The position numbers were made by a program, and so were the translations under genes. Below are positions 48,389 to 59,600 of a stretch of DNA of 64,000 nucleotides, one piece after another (position 1 is the stretch's first letter; every line of letters begins with the position of its first letter). The notes under the pieces were generated by a model. It saw only the letters and a program-made list of their open reading frames with translations, had not been told where the DNA came from and did no database searches. The stretch lies in contig NC_081408.1 in the NCBI RefSeq assembly GCF_030272615.1, forward strand, positions 400,113,889 to 400,177,888. The letters run 5' to 3'. This stretch comes from Cryptomeria japonica (lineage: Eukaryota; Streptophyta; Pinopsida; Cupressales; Cupressaceae).

Positions 48389-49182
48389 TGTTAGGATTGA
48401 TGAAAGTCCCAAAGATACTGAGAGGGGGGGGTGAATCAGTATCTAACCGGTTAACATAATATTTGACCTTATTAATTATTTTGCATTCCAAAACAATGTA
48501 CCGGTAAACAAGAATTAATGTAGTAAATATGAATAGTAAAGACAACATAGAAAGCACAACATAACACAAGATGTTTAATGAGGAAACCTAGTGTGGGAAA
48601 AACTCGGTGGGATTTGTGACCAACAATATTTACTCACTGTCCAATGAATGGATATTACTTACAAGAGGGGCCTGCACATGCAGGAAGGCCAACTGCCTAG
48701 AGCTCGTTGCTCAATTACAAAAGGAAGTCTTACTGACTTACAAAATAGATTATGAAAATCCAATATAATGTATTGCTACAAAAACCATCTGCTATGCCAG
48801 GTTCAGTACCGGTTTAATCTCATATAATAACCATAAACCCTTCTACAGAATCTGCCTTAATATTTGCTCTACATATCCATCATATCTATCCTCTATGTTG
48901 TGTCGCACACAATGATCTACAAGATCTCATACTTATATATGAGTCTTATTACAACATTCCATGTCGGCTTACAAAAAGATATTACAATTAAATACAAAAT
49001 ACAATAATCAAAATCCTGTTGGCTGGGATGCCGATAAACATTATTGTCACTGTCGGTGAACTATCTACTAGTGTAGATTTTGTTGGTGCCAGTGCCTACC
49101 GGTGCCATAATATCACAAGGTTGCCATCGATGACAACACCTTCAATCACCTTTAACTACCATTAGAGTGTATAATGCCAACG
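48389..49182 (-). repeat. Element B 5' LTR (minus orientation)
   Basis: Partner of 23067-23861. Plus-strand start TGTTAGGATTGATG. The far end is ATAATGCCAACG, one base off the usual CCAACA. Confidence 0.9.
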
Positions 49183-49187
49183 GTATG

Positions 49188-51484
49188 TTGCCCTACTAAA
49201 TTATTCATTGTAGAGATTGTTTAGAGTCTAGTCAAACTTAAAATGCATCTGCTCTGCCTCTATCCTTAGCTCCTCAATAGAGATAGGCTCGAGTAGGGTT
49301 TTATTCATTGAGTCACAAACTATATTAGTAATGCAATTAAGCACATAGATCTCTTCTTCAAGGTTCTAGACCCCTTGTTCATTGAGTCTGATTGCGAGAT
49401 TTTATTATCAACTCCATATACCTCTCAAGCCCAACTCCTATTCACTGAGGGGTGGTATCTGAGGGAGAGGTACAAGAAACTGAATTCAATATTCCACCTA
49501 GAGATCATGCCTGCACAAGTCATGATTGGGGAGGATCATACTTACCATTTTAGGGGTTTGATATTTCTCCTCTACTTCTAGCTTCATGTCTCACTCATTC
49601 ATGCCAACTATGCTACAATCTACTTTGGCTAGTTGGGCATCTATACTCTCTAGGGAAAAGGTCCATGCATCCAAATATTAAAACCCCCCTTACACGAAAT
49701 AAAAATTATAGACAATACCAAGCCATTACCAATGTAAAAAATAATTAACAATTTTGAGCTCACAAGGCTCAGGAGGATTGTGGCAAGAACATGTACACAC
49801 AAAAAAATCCTATCCTTGGTATTAGCATTACCAATAAAAATATTAGAACATGTAAAGCAATTATGATGTAGGAGCATCCCCGGTTCATAGAAATCTTGCA
49901 TCAACCAAAAATATTTTCTTTATGTTTTTCTTTTTGTTTGCAGTTTCATCTTTTCTTTCTGTGTGTCCTGGTTTTGGCTCACCGGATCCTATGGAGTTGG
50001 ATTCTACTTGAAGACTTGGTCATCTTTCTTATTTCCAGACTGCATCGCATTTGGATCATTTTTTAGCAAGATATCGCTATCAGTTTCCTTGACACTTTCT
50101 TGTTACCGGTTGGTAGTTTCTTATTATCGGTTGCCTGGACCTATTTTGGTGATCTACCGAAACCCCTTCCAAAGCTTGCAGAGCCTTGGGCATTGATTTC
50201 TATGTTCCTTGGCATGTGGCCAAACTTTTCTCGTGATCTACATTTCATCCTTTGGATTTTCCAGAGGAATCTCTTGGCATAGGCCGACCTTGTTTATTTT
50301 ACACGTTAGGTCTCGTTCTTTGGGTTTTGATCCCTTTTGAGCCAACTGGATCTTTTGGATCGTATATATAATTGTAATTGTGCATTAGAATGCAACAAAT
50401 CAAAGAATCAGGTAGTGAGACTGTGCATAGAAGATAGATCTTAAGATTCAAGGTCTCAGTTGTGACCTATTATGTATGTTCTACTAGGCCTGTGAGCCAG
50501 TTATGTCGTAACCTGGTTGTTACCAGTTGGTTGCAATCAATTTTCATGAAATAAAACAATATGTTTAGCATTACCTCCATCATATCTTTGTGTTTCTGTT
50601 GTGTTTACTCTTGCTGACCGGTCTGGATTGATCTCTTTGAGGTCCCTCCTCACCGGTGACTGCTTCAAATTAGTAATATCCAAAGAGTCAGAGGTTCACG
50701 TGGTGTCCCCAATGCCTAGTAGGCATTTACCAAAATGGATGGCAAGAATCTAAGTTTTAATCAATAAAAGGAAGGTTAGAGGAAGCATGTGACAAATAAA
50801 AGAAATAACTTACAGTAGAGAACTAGCGAATGTTGTAGCTCCAAACATACTTTGGAAGTACAAAACCCTTTACAAATATCCAGAATTTTGGGTAATTTTT
50901 TAAAATTCCTCTGCATTATTTCTCGCCATTGTCACTCGAACCCATGCGTGAAGCTCTCTCATTACCATCCACCTCAATGTAGAATGCAAGCAACTTTCCA
51001 ACCCTAACTGCTAGGTGTGACCTATAGTCTACAGAAGCCCTCACAAACCAAGACCTTGTTTTTCTTTCTCCAAACATTGTTTGTTGTACACTATCGAGGT
51101 TTCATTTCCATGACCACCTCTACACACCCTCCCATGCCAATAAAAAGTCGTAGTAAAATTTTTCTTTCAAAATTGCCATAAAAAATATACAACTTCAATA
51201 GCAGACATTGACACAATGAAATTTATGTAAACATCTCTGTGATTTTATTTGTCAAGCAGCAAATATTTAATCATAGTTTAGTGTTTCATGCCTCTACAAT
51301 AGTTCCAACAGATAGGAATTAATAAAATTTTAATCTCAAACCTTTTAATTGCTTATGCTTTGTTTATTTTTTAAAAGGTTTCTTTGTTCCCTTTATGATA
51401 AAAGAATAACGTCATTTAACAAGAAATGCAATGTGTCAAGTTCCTACCAATAGTGTGGTTAGTTTAGAGTAGAAAATAGAAAAG
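49188..51484. other. Non-coding region with a possible LTR fragment
   Basis: No coding signal. About 49.93-50.70 kb looks LTR-like. It has CACCGG strings, a TATATATAA box near 50.37 kb, a pyrimidine-rich tail and an end-like CTCACCGGTGAC near 50.65 kb. I found no second copy in the window and no target-site duplication, so a solo or partial LTR is only a suggestion. Confidence 0.35.
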
Positions 51485-51504
51485 CATTTGGGACGATGTA
51501 TTTT

Positions 51505-51645
51505 TTTTATATAGAAAAACCTATAGGGCATGGTGGATTTCCTCTCGATTGGGGCAATGTCAGTTGGGCGTCCGTGGTGAAGTGCAGAGATGGCAGAGAG
51601 CAAAGCCATGGCAGATTTGGGTCCCCAAATGAGCAACAGGGTTTC
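51505..51645 (-). mobile_element. 141-bp retroposed fragment containing a LINE 5' segment
   Basis: Flanked by a 20-bp direct repeat, CATTTGGGACGATGTATTTT (51485-51504) and CATTTGAGACGATGTATTTT (51646-51665), one mismatch. A T-run beside the left repeat is a poly(A) tail on the minus strand. 51527-51644 matches, in inverted orientation, the 5' part of LINE E (55268-55385). So the inserted RNA would be antisense to LINE ORF1's start. Short retroposon or secondary rearrangement. Confidence 0.6.
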
Positions 51646-52079
51646 CATTTGAGACGATGTATTTTATTATTATCTTTGTTTTAGCAAATTTATTTAATCA
51701 TCTTTAGAATAAAATAGATGATTTAAAATGGAAATATATACTTAATATAGCATTTAATTAAATTTTTAAAGATTTTATTTATTAGATTAAAAATATAATA
51801 TCTTTTATGTTAAATTTAATATTGTTTTTTATTAATTAGAAAAGATAAGTCTATTTTTATAGCAAAACCACTTTTGACAAAGGAGAATAAGAAAACGAGA
51901 TATTATTTACATTTTATAAAATGATATTTATATTAGTAATAATATTTAAATTATATTTGTTCATGGTTAAATAATGTTAATTAAACTAATGATGATGGGA
52001 TTAAACAAATATCCATATAAATTCCATATTCAATATTGATATTATTATTGGTTAAATTATTTGAAATTTTGTTAATTTT

Positions 52080-53876
52080 TACTACTATGCAAATCCTTGA
52101 GTCTATTATTACTATGCATGAGAATATCCATTCTCTAGAGGTTTCCAAAAATCAAGGGTTTTTGCTTAAGCTTGAACTATCCAAAGCCTACGATAGAGTG
52201 GATTGGTCCTTCTTACTTAAAATTTTGAGGTCTTTTGGATTTATGGAGAGGGTCCTTCAACTAATCCGGTAGCTTATACCCTCATCTTCTTTGACTGTTA
52301 TAGTCAATGGTTCCCCCTCTCATTTTTTAAGGCTTCTAGGGGCCTTAGATAGGGTGATCCAATTGAACCCCAATCCTCCTTATTTTGATGGCGGATTGTC
52401 TAAGAAAGTACATGCACAAGCTGGTAAATAATGGCAATCTGAAAGGCCTTAAGCCTTCCTCTGCCACCCTGGTTTGTTCTCACCAACAATTCATTGATGA
52501 TACCATTCTAATGGGAAGTTCATCCATAGGGGAAGAAAGAGTCTTCAAGTAGACCCTGGATCTATATGAAAAGGTGTTAGGCCAAAAAGTGAATTCGAGG
52601 AAGAGTTCTCTATATTTTTTCAATAAACCAGATGATAGATAGAAGAAGATTGCTTCCATCCTGGGTTGTCCAATAGGTGTTATTCCCTCTTCCTATCTTA
52701 AGCTTCCTTTGTGTTCTAAACCCACTGATGCCTTTTGGAATTTTCTTATAGATAGATTTAATAGGAAACTAGCCAGATGGAAGGGTTCTCTTCTTAGTTA
52801 GGTAGGGAAGATTTAGTTCCTTAAATCGTCCCTTCAAAATCTGCCAATTTATGCTCTCAGCCTTTGCAAAATCCCTTCCAAGTTTATTGATATCATTGAG
52901 AATATTTAGAAACATTTCTTATGGTCTGGTGTTGAGGAAAGAAAAATAATTTTTCTTATTACTTGGGAAGATGTATGCAAACCAAAAAGATTGGGAGGCC
53001 TTGGTCTAAGGAATATCAAAACTTTCAACAAAGCCCTCTTTGCGAAATAGATTTGGAGATCTTTTTTTCATTTAAGAGAATGGAATTCCATCTAGCATAA
53101 TAAACATTTGTACAGTGTTGGCTCTCTAAATTATTTTCGCCAATCCCACAATCTCCCCATGGGATCTAATCTATGAAATGATATAATTAAAGCTAGGGAG
53201 GTTGCGGTGAGGGGTGTGAGCTAGAGAATCGAGAATGGTGGAAAGGCCATGTTTTGGGAAGATATCTGGCTTTTCCAGGAACCTCTCTATAATTTTTCTT
53301 CTTTTCTCTCTTTTATGGATGATTGCAAGGCTATATTTGGTCATTTTATCGGAGACTATTGATAGGTTGGTCAGTGGGTTAATCTTGGTCAAATCAAAAG
53401 AAATCTCCAACCCCTTCAATTAGCTCTTAGTTCTATTGATTTGGATCTTTCTGGTGTGGAGGATTGCTTAGTCTAGAGATTGAGTTCTTCTAGGGTTTTT
53501 TCTGTCTCTTCTACTATTTCTCTTTTGTCTCATTCGAATTCTCCTCCTCCCCTGTGGGCTAAGGTTTGGGTGAAAAATCTTATACCTAAAATTAACATCT
53601 TCTTTTGGATTATCCTTCAGAACAAGTTGTTAACTTTGGACAATTTATGCAAAAGAGGGTTGTTGCCAAATAGGTGTTGTCTTTATATGGATAAGGCTAA
53701 ATCTTCTTCCCATATGTTTCTTCATTGCTCCTTTGCTCAGGATATTTGGGATCAGGTTTTAAAGAGGTGGAATCTTTGTTGGGTCTTTCCTGAATCTATT
53801 CTTGACTTTTATTGTCAGGGGAAAGCACCCTCGGCAAATCAAATTATTTAATTACTATGGTATTTTTTGTTCCCTC
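52080..53876 (+). pseudogene. LINE D (plant L1-type) reverse transcriptase, 5'-truncated
   Basis: Starts abruptly near 52080 in the RT domain: QILESIITMHENIHSL, GFLLKLELSKAYDRVDWSFL, then VNGSPSHFL-like text and ASRGLR, a stop and GDP. QFIDDTILMG near 52.49 kb corresponds to the FADD box (Ala changed to Ile). The thumb and a zinc-binding reverse transcriptase tail (zf-RVT: WAKVWVKNLIPKINIFFWIILQNKLLT...CLYMDKAKSSSHMFLHCSFAQDIWD) follow. More than ten stops and frameshifts. The endonuclease is missing. The remainder, RNase H, lies beyond insertion E at 55499-56051 and beyond F at 62678-62870. Confidence 0.82.
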
Positions 53877-53894
53877 ATGTGGCATGGGGAATTT

Positions 53895-55480
53895 TTTTTT
53901 TTGGTTGGTAATAGTGTTTTTTATTAATTACTTGGGATTTTGAACTGGCCCGAACCAGGTGGTGCTATAGTTAGGGAGCTACCTCCCTAGATCCATCTCC
54001 CCTTCAAGAGGGGGTCATTACAACTATTCTCATCCTTACCCCGCTTACCCTTTTTTCACTTCACCTCTATCCATCCATAAGATTTGGCATCCTCCAACGA
54101 TTTCAAATTTTGAATTTCTATTCCAACCAACCCCTTACTATCCTAGCAATGATTCTCAGAATGATTCCCCTCATCCATGCCTGCATTTAAACCCTTTTGA
54201 GAGATACAACCATCCTCCATCATCTTTACACCTCCAATAGAATCCTGAAAGGAGATGCAACCCTCAGGAAAACCTCCCTTACTCATGCCAACCAAACCAC
54301 CAACTAGACCTTGCCCATCATTTGAAAGTTTTGGATCCTTCACAATAGAATCATTGATCAATTCCCCAACATCGTGGTGGGATTTCAGATTCCCAGCCAC
54401 CTTCTCCAATGTGTAAGATTGGAGGTAACATCCTTCCACCATGAAGCTAGACTCTTCACCCTACGCTTAGCATAGGATTCAACATTATGTCCAGTCTTAA
54501 AGAATCTCCTACACCTAAAATGAATCCCTTCATAATCCACCGGCTGAAGCCAACTTCCCTTTGAAGTAGAAATAGAGATCTCTGAAGGGAGATCCATGGA
54601 CGTATCCATCTCCACCAAGACACAAGCAAAAGTTGTATGTAGTAAATTCAGAGAGCCATCATCAGTCAATAAAAACTTACCGAGGGAGTTTCCAATAGCT
54701 TCAAAATATGAGTCAAACTAGTATTGCAATGGAAGGTTTGGAAGTCTAATCCACATAGGAGCGCGATCAAAAGATTTTGACTCAGGGTTGAAAGTAGGAT
54801 GCCACGATGTAAGCATCAAAGGATTACTATCCTCCTAGCACCATTGGCTACCACCAAGGATTTTATTTCTATCCTCCATGGTCTAAAACACCACAACAAA
54901 AAACCCTCGAGCATGAGGGTAAATCTGTACACTTTCATCCACAATGGGCTCCCAATGATCAGATATCCATTTATGCAGAGCACCAAGACTAGGCCAAAAA
55001 CCCGTAAAACGCCCAATAATCCCTAATGTCAAAAAAATGAGCTCATTATGATCAACCTCTTTCTCCACCACCTCTAACAAAGATATAGTAGTCAACATGG
55101 CCGAGACAACCACATTCGAAGTCGATGGGCCCCAAATATCTCTACTGTGGGGTGACCTCCACCCATTTGGCAGTGAACTTGCCCTCTGTTGAGGCATTGC
55201 ACGGGGTCGAGAATGGGGGCGGAAGCCAGACACATAGCTATCATGGGAATTTCAAGTGAATGCCCTAAAACCCTGTCGCTCATTTGGGGACCCAAATCTG
55301 CCATGGCTTCACTCTCTGCCATCTCTACACTTCACCACAGACGCCCAACTGACATTGCCCCGATCGGGAGGAAATCCACCATGCCTCGTAGGAACCTTAG
55401 CCCACAGAGCCACATGCAGTGACATCATAGTGATTATGACATGTGCATGGTGTTTGTGGTACTTTTGGTATGTGGTGTTT
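53895..55480 (-). mobile_element. LINE E: minus-strand LINE derivative with ORF1 but no ORF2
   Basis: Inserted in LINE D with an 18-bp direct repeat, ATGTGGCATGGGGAATTT (53877-53894) and ATGTGGCATGTGGAATTT (55481-55498), 17/18. A T-run at 53892-53902 is the poly(A) tail on the minus strand, next to a plausible 3' UTR (about 53.9-54.14 kb). The body encodes ORF1 only. Upstream and downstream LINE D text joins across it (HVAWGIF to ACGIWKERNNRIF). This is a textbook target-primed insertion of an internally deleted LINE. Confidence 0.85.
54143..55330 (-). pseudogene. LINE E ORF1 (DUF4283 and zinc-knuckle protein)
   Basis: The minus strand reads VVEKEVDHNELIFLTLGIIGRFTGFWPSLGALHKWISDHWEPIVDESVQIYPHARGFFVVVF, a DUF4283 domain typical of plant LINE ORF1. 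Broken frames follow with RAPMWIRLPNLPL, then LPSEISISTSKGSWLQPVDYEGIHFRCRRFFKTGH. The knuckle is degraded: CRRFF for CxxC, and a Tyr where the last Cys should be. The C-terminal part (54442-54143) is Gly/Asp-rich with no domain. The protein would bind LINE RNA. Frame breaks near 54.4 and 54.9 kb inactivate it. Confidence 0.78.
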
Positions 55481-55498
55481 ATGTGGCATGTGGAATTT

Positions 55499-56051
55499 GG
55501 AAAGAAAGAAATAATAGAATATTTCGGGAAGTTTCTCTTTCAGTGAACATTGTCTTTTTAAAAATCCTAAGGGATATTGGAGAGAGTGTGAATGTTTTAG
55601 ATACTCAATTCAAAAGGGAAGAGAAACAAAAATGGCAGTCCTATGCCTATGATGTATCTAAAGATTGGCAATTAAAAATTGACATCTCAAAATCTACAAT
55701 GCATGTTAAAAAATCTAGAAAGGGTCTATTCTGGAGCTTTCCTCCTAAGGGCTATATTTAAATCAACTTTGATGGGGAAGCCAAAGGAAATCCTAGGCTG
55801 GCTGGGTGTTGGGGAGTGATTAGGGATGAGAATGGCAGGTTCATATCAGCGGTGGTATCCCCTTTGGGTAACCAGACCAACCACCTTGTTGAATCCATTG
55901 GGGTCTATCAGGCCTTATTGCTAACTTGTCAAATTAATTACAAAAAAGTATGGATTTAAGGGGATTCAAACAATATTATTCAATGCCTAAAGGGGAATAA
56001 TAAGGCATCATGGACTATACAGGGATAGATTAATTTATCAAAAGAGATTAT
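55499..56051 (+). pseudogene. LINE D RNase H region, first part
   Basis: IWKERNNRIFREVSLSVN is the usual link after the zf-RVT tail. A linker follows, then INFDGEAKGNPRLAGCWGVIRDENGRF with the first RNase H Asp, VESIGVYQALLLTCQ with the Glu, and WI, a stop, GDSNNIIQCLKG with the second Asp. The frame ends at KEII where Copia element F is inserted. Plant L1 LINEs often carry this RNase H at the end of ORF2. Confidence 0.78.
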
Positions 56052-57089
56052 TGTTGGTATTATGGATATGTTGCTTGGTTTTGTCATTGATGTCAACACT
56101 TATCAGCACTTATCCTTTTGCAGATCTTTGATTATGTTCACCGGTATTTAGTTTACCGATAGGTTATATTGTTCACTGGCACTAAGGATAACTTGTTATC
56201 ATCTGGAGATCACTTGGTTATGTCGAAGACATGGTTTGGACACTTGGTTTTGGAGATTTGATTATTGATCTAATCGGGTTGACATATTTGTTGTTACCAA
56301 CAAATTGGTCTAGGTTATGGAGTGGCATGCATTATCTATTCCAGATCAGCACAACATGTTATGGAGATTGTTTAATCAATTAATATTGTTGTTAAGTTGA
56401 CATGATGCATCACATATTGACCTGTTGTAATTGATTTTTTTTGTAATATTCTTAGTGAGCCGACCTACACATTTGGTCTTAGGTTTTGGTATATATGTAA
56501 GATCTCAATTGTGAGATTAACATAGTATGGGTATGGTATGTAATAAGGTATTGTAAGGTTATATACGAATATAAGAAGAGCTACTCATGCAGACATCATT
56601 TGAAGATTCAAGGAAGGTTTGGAGAAGACAATCAGAGCTTAACCAGTACTGATTCCAGCATAGAAGATGCCACTTTGAGCAGTACATTATCATTGGATTT
56701 AATCATCCATTTTGTAGTCAGTGTGACTCCCATTCTGTGATTGAGCAGTGATCTCTAGGCAGCTGGCCTTTCTGCATGTGTAGACTCCATTTGTAAACAC
56801 ATACTATCTATAGTAGTATCATCTGATTGTGGGTAAGGTTTCCCACCGTGGTTTTTCCCCTTATAGGGTTTCCACATACAAATCTCTGTATTATGTGTTT
56901 TGGATATTGTTTCTCTTTTTGTTTCATGCATTAAGCTTCACCGGTACTATTATTAACTATTAATCTATTTATCGACATTTAGTTTGGTTTACCGGTATTA
57001 TGTTTCAAGTTTGGTTAAAATTATATTTAAGATAAAATTAATAGATAACTGATTCACCCCCCCCTCTTAGTTGCCTCTGGGTCCTAACA
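56052..57089 (+). repeat. Element F 5' LTR
   Basis: 1038 bp. Contains CCCACCGTGGTTTTTCCCC (about 56842) and the C-rich end GATTCACCCCCCCCTCTTAG. Confidence 0.92.
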
Positions 57090-57091
57090 AT

Positions 57092-57103
57092 TGGTATCAG
57101 AGC
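57092..57103 (+). other. Element F primer-binding site (initiator tRNA-Met)
   Basis: TGGTATCAGAGC two bases after the LTR. Confidence 0.9.
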
Positions 57104-57146
57104 ACAATCCTCTTTTTGCATAAGTTTAACAACTTGAGGAGATTCA

Positions 57147-58493
57147 ATGGCAACTAACTATTTCAGGAAGGACAGTCTGAAACTTGATGGAACTAATTAT
57201 GGTATATGGAAGATCAGAATGGAGACACATCTGAATTGCATTGGAAAACACATATGGGATGTTACATAGAATGGTTATGTTGGTCCTACACCAGGTCAAT
57301 CTAATCCACCTACATTGGCTAAGGATCAAGAGAATAATTGTAAAGCAAGAGAAGCACTTTTGAGCGCCTTGTCAGATCAACAAATCATGGGACTATTAGA
57401 TCGATCTACTGCTAAAGCTATTTGGGATAAATTGGAGACATTGAATGAAGGTGATACTACTGTCAAAATTGCAAAATTGGAATGCTTCCGGGTCAGGTAT
57501 GAAAATTTGAAAATGGAAGAAGATGAAAGAATTTTTGCTTTTATGGAAATGGTTAATGAAATTGTTTTGGGAATAAAATGTTGTGGAGGTTCCTTAAGTG
57601 AAGATGAAATTATTTCTAAAGTTTTGAGAGCATTGCCACCGGCATACAAAATGAAAGTAACTGCTATTAATGAGTTGAGAACTATGCCTAATACATCAGT
57701 ATCTAGAGATACCTTGGTTGGAAAAGTTTTAGCATTTGAGCTTGAGGAGTTTGGTCCTGTTGCTACAATTAAGACAGATTTGGCTTTCAAAGCATCATCA
57801 TCTGCAACATCTTCATCATCAACTGATAAATCTGATTGGAAAGCACTCTATGCAAAAGAACTTGAAGACATCAGAAGGGAAAATGAAGAGCTTGAAGCAT
57901 TATTTGCAGGAAAAATGCCTAAAGGTTCTATTGGAAGTAAGTATGAAGGTAAAGAACCTTTAAAATGTTTTAACTATAATAAAATTGGTCATATGGCATC
58001 TAGATGTCTGGATAGACATGCAAGATTGAGAGAAGAAGCTAAAAGAACATATAAGCCTAACCCTGATTATCAGAGATACATATTTAAGAAGAATAAAGAC
58101 AGATCATGTTACTATGTTGATGAAGGAGTTATTGATGATTCTGATGAGGAACCAGGAGAAAATGGATGGGCTTTTGTTGCAATAACTGAAGATCAACCGA
58201 CACCTACTATTCCATCTGTAGAACAGGCCCTGACAACTAAAATTGAAGAAAATGATGAATGGATTATAGATTCCAGATGTTCACATCACATGATTGGTGA
58301 TAAAAGTAAATTCTTATCTTTTCAGGAATACAATGGAGGTCTAGTAAGATTTGGAGATGACAAAGCTTGTCTGATAAGAGGAAAAGGCACTATATCTTTT
58401 GATGGTAAGCACAATATTGACAATGTTTATTATGTTGACGGTTTGAAGCACAATCTTTTGAGTGTTGGTCAATTAGTTAAAAAAAGATTTTAG
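57147..58493 (+). pseudogene. Element F gag and protease
   Basis: ATG 57147 begins MATNYFRKDSLKLDGTNYGIWKIRMETHL, a Copia gag (DUF4219/UBN2) start. A stop at about 57268 interrupts it, then 57315-58493 is open for 392 codons. LLDRSTAKAIWDKLETLNEGD...LKMEEDERIFAFMEMVNEI is the UBN2 core. ELEDIRRENEELEALFAGKMPKG and CFNYNKIGHMASRC are the linker and a zinc knuckle whose second Cys is now Tyr. WIIDSRCSHHMIGDKSKF is the protease active site, with DSG changed to DSR. The frame ends in a stop after GQLVKKRF. Confidence 0.85.
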
Positions 58494-59600
58494 TTACAAT
58501 TCAAGAATGGTAAATGCAAAATCATGAATAGAACTAGTTTGGAAGTTGCAACCGGTAATCAGACTAGAGGTAATATCTTTCATTTGAATAACATTGAAAA
58601 GACATGCTCGATTGCACATATTGATGAAAGTTGGTTATGGCATAAAAGACTCTATCATGTAAATTTTGATTGCATTGTGAAGATTAGTTCATCTAAGGCG
58701 GTAAGGGATTTACCTAGGATTATAAAACATCAAAATCTGGTATGTAAGGAATGTCAATTGGAAAAGCAAGTTAGAACAACTTTCAAAAGCATTTTTGAGA
58801 AAACCAATAATGTTCTTGATTTAATTCATACTGACTTATGTGGTCCGGCAAGAACAAGAAGTCTATAGGGAGATAGATATTTTATGCTAATCATTGATGA
58901 TTATTCTAGAATGTGTTGGGTTACCTTTCTCAAGGAAAAATCAGAAGCTTTTGGGAAATTCAAATTATTCAAGGCACTTGTAGAGAATGAAACTGATAAG
59001 AAAATCAAATGTTTAAGATCAGATCAAGGAGGTGAATTCACATCTGACTTCAATACATTTTGTGAAGTGAATGGAATTAGAAGACAACTATCAGCACCCC
59101 GGACACCTCAGCAAAATGGAGTTGTGGAAAGGTAGAATAGAACTATTATGGATGCAGCTAGAAGCATGATATCAGAAGCAAATCTACCTCATGTATATTG
59201 GAGAGAAGTAGTGAATACAATGGTTTACACTTTCAACATAGTTCACATCAAAGGTGAAATTGGTAAGACACTCTCTGAACTATGGTTTGGTGATATTCCT
59301 ACTCTTAAGTACTTCAGAGTATTTGGAAGTAAATATTACATTAGGAGAGATGAGTCTATTGGAAAATTTGATCCTAGAAGTGATGAAAAAATATTTCTTG
59401 GGTATTCATCTAAAAGAAAAGCATATAGATGTTTTAATAAGAGATCGCAGAAAATCATTGAGAGTGTAAATGTGAAGATTGATGAACACTTTAGAAGAGA
59501 TTCAAGGTCTCTAGACTCTGAACTGGCAGTTGAGATAATCACAAATGAACTTGTACAAAATGTTGATCCAGTCACACTAGCATCATCAGAGAATTCCACA
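58494..59600 (+). pseudogene. Element F integrase
   Basis: Frames 58524-58868, 58884-59135 and 59148 onward are collinear, separated by stops. The zinc-binding part shows SWLWHKRLYHVNFDCI and LVCKECQLEKQ (His-His-Cys-Cys kept). The core shows LIHTDLCGPARTRSL (first Asp), CLRSDQGGEF (second Asp) and TPQQNGVVER (Glu), so the catalytic triad is intact in the translated text. LSELWFGDIPTLKYFRVFGSKYYI is the usual C-terminal continuation. It would join element DNA to target DNA and make the 5-bp duplication seen around F. Confidence 0.85.

Larger units (their letters stand above)
23067..49182 (-). mobile_element. Element B: 26-kb relative of element A, carrying nested element C
   Basis: LTRs at 23067-23861 and 48389-49182 are in the same orientation. 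The primer site and polypurine tract show that the element reads on the minus strand. A perfect 5-bp duplication, GTATG, flanks it (23062-23066 and 49183-49187). The last LTR base at 49182 is mutated (CCAACG for CCAACA). Gene order on the minus strand is ORF1 (zinc knuckles), then ORF2, split by element C. No pol domain belongs to B itself. Without C, B would be about 6.7 kb. ORF1 and ORF2 are homologous to those of A. Confidence 0.9.

Noticed and set aside
49930-50700. Complete solo LTR
   Set aside because: LTR-like composition and a TATA-like box are seen, but no TG...CA ends with a target-site duplication could be fixed and no second copy is in the window. Listed only as a weak possibility.
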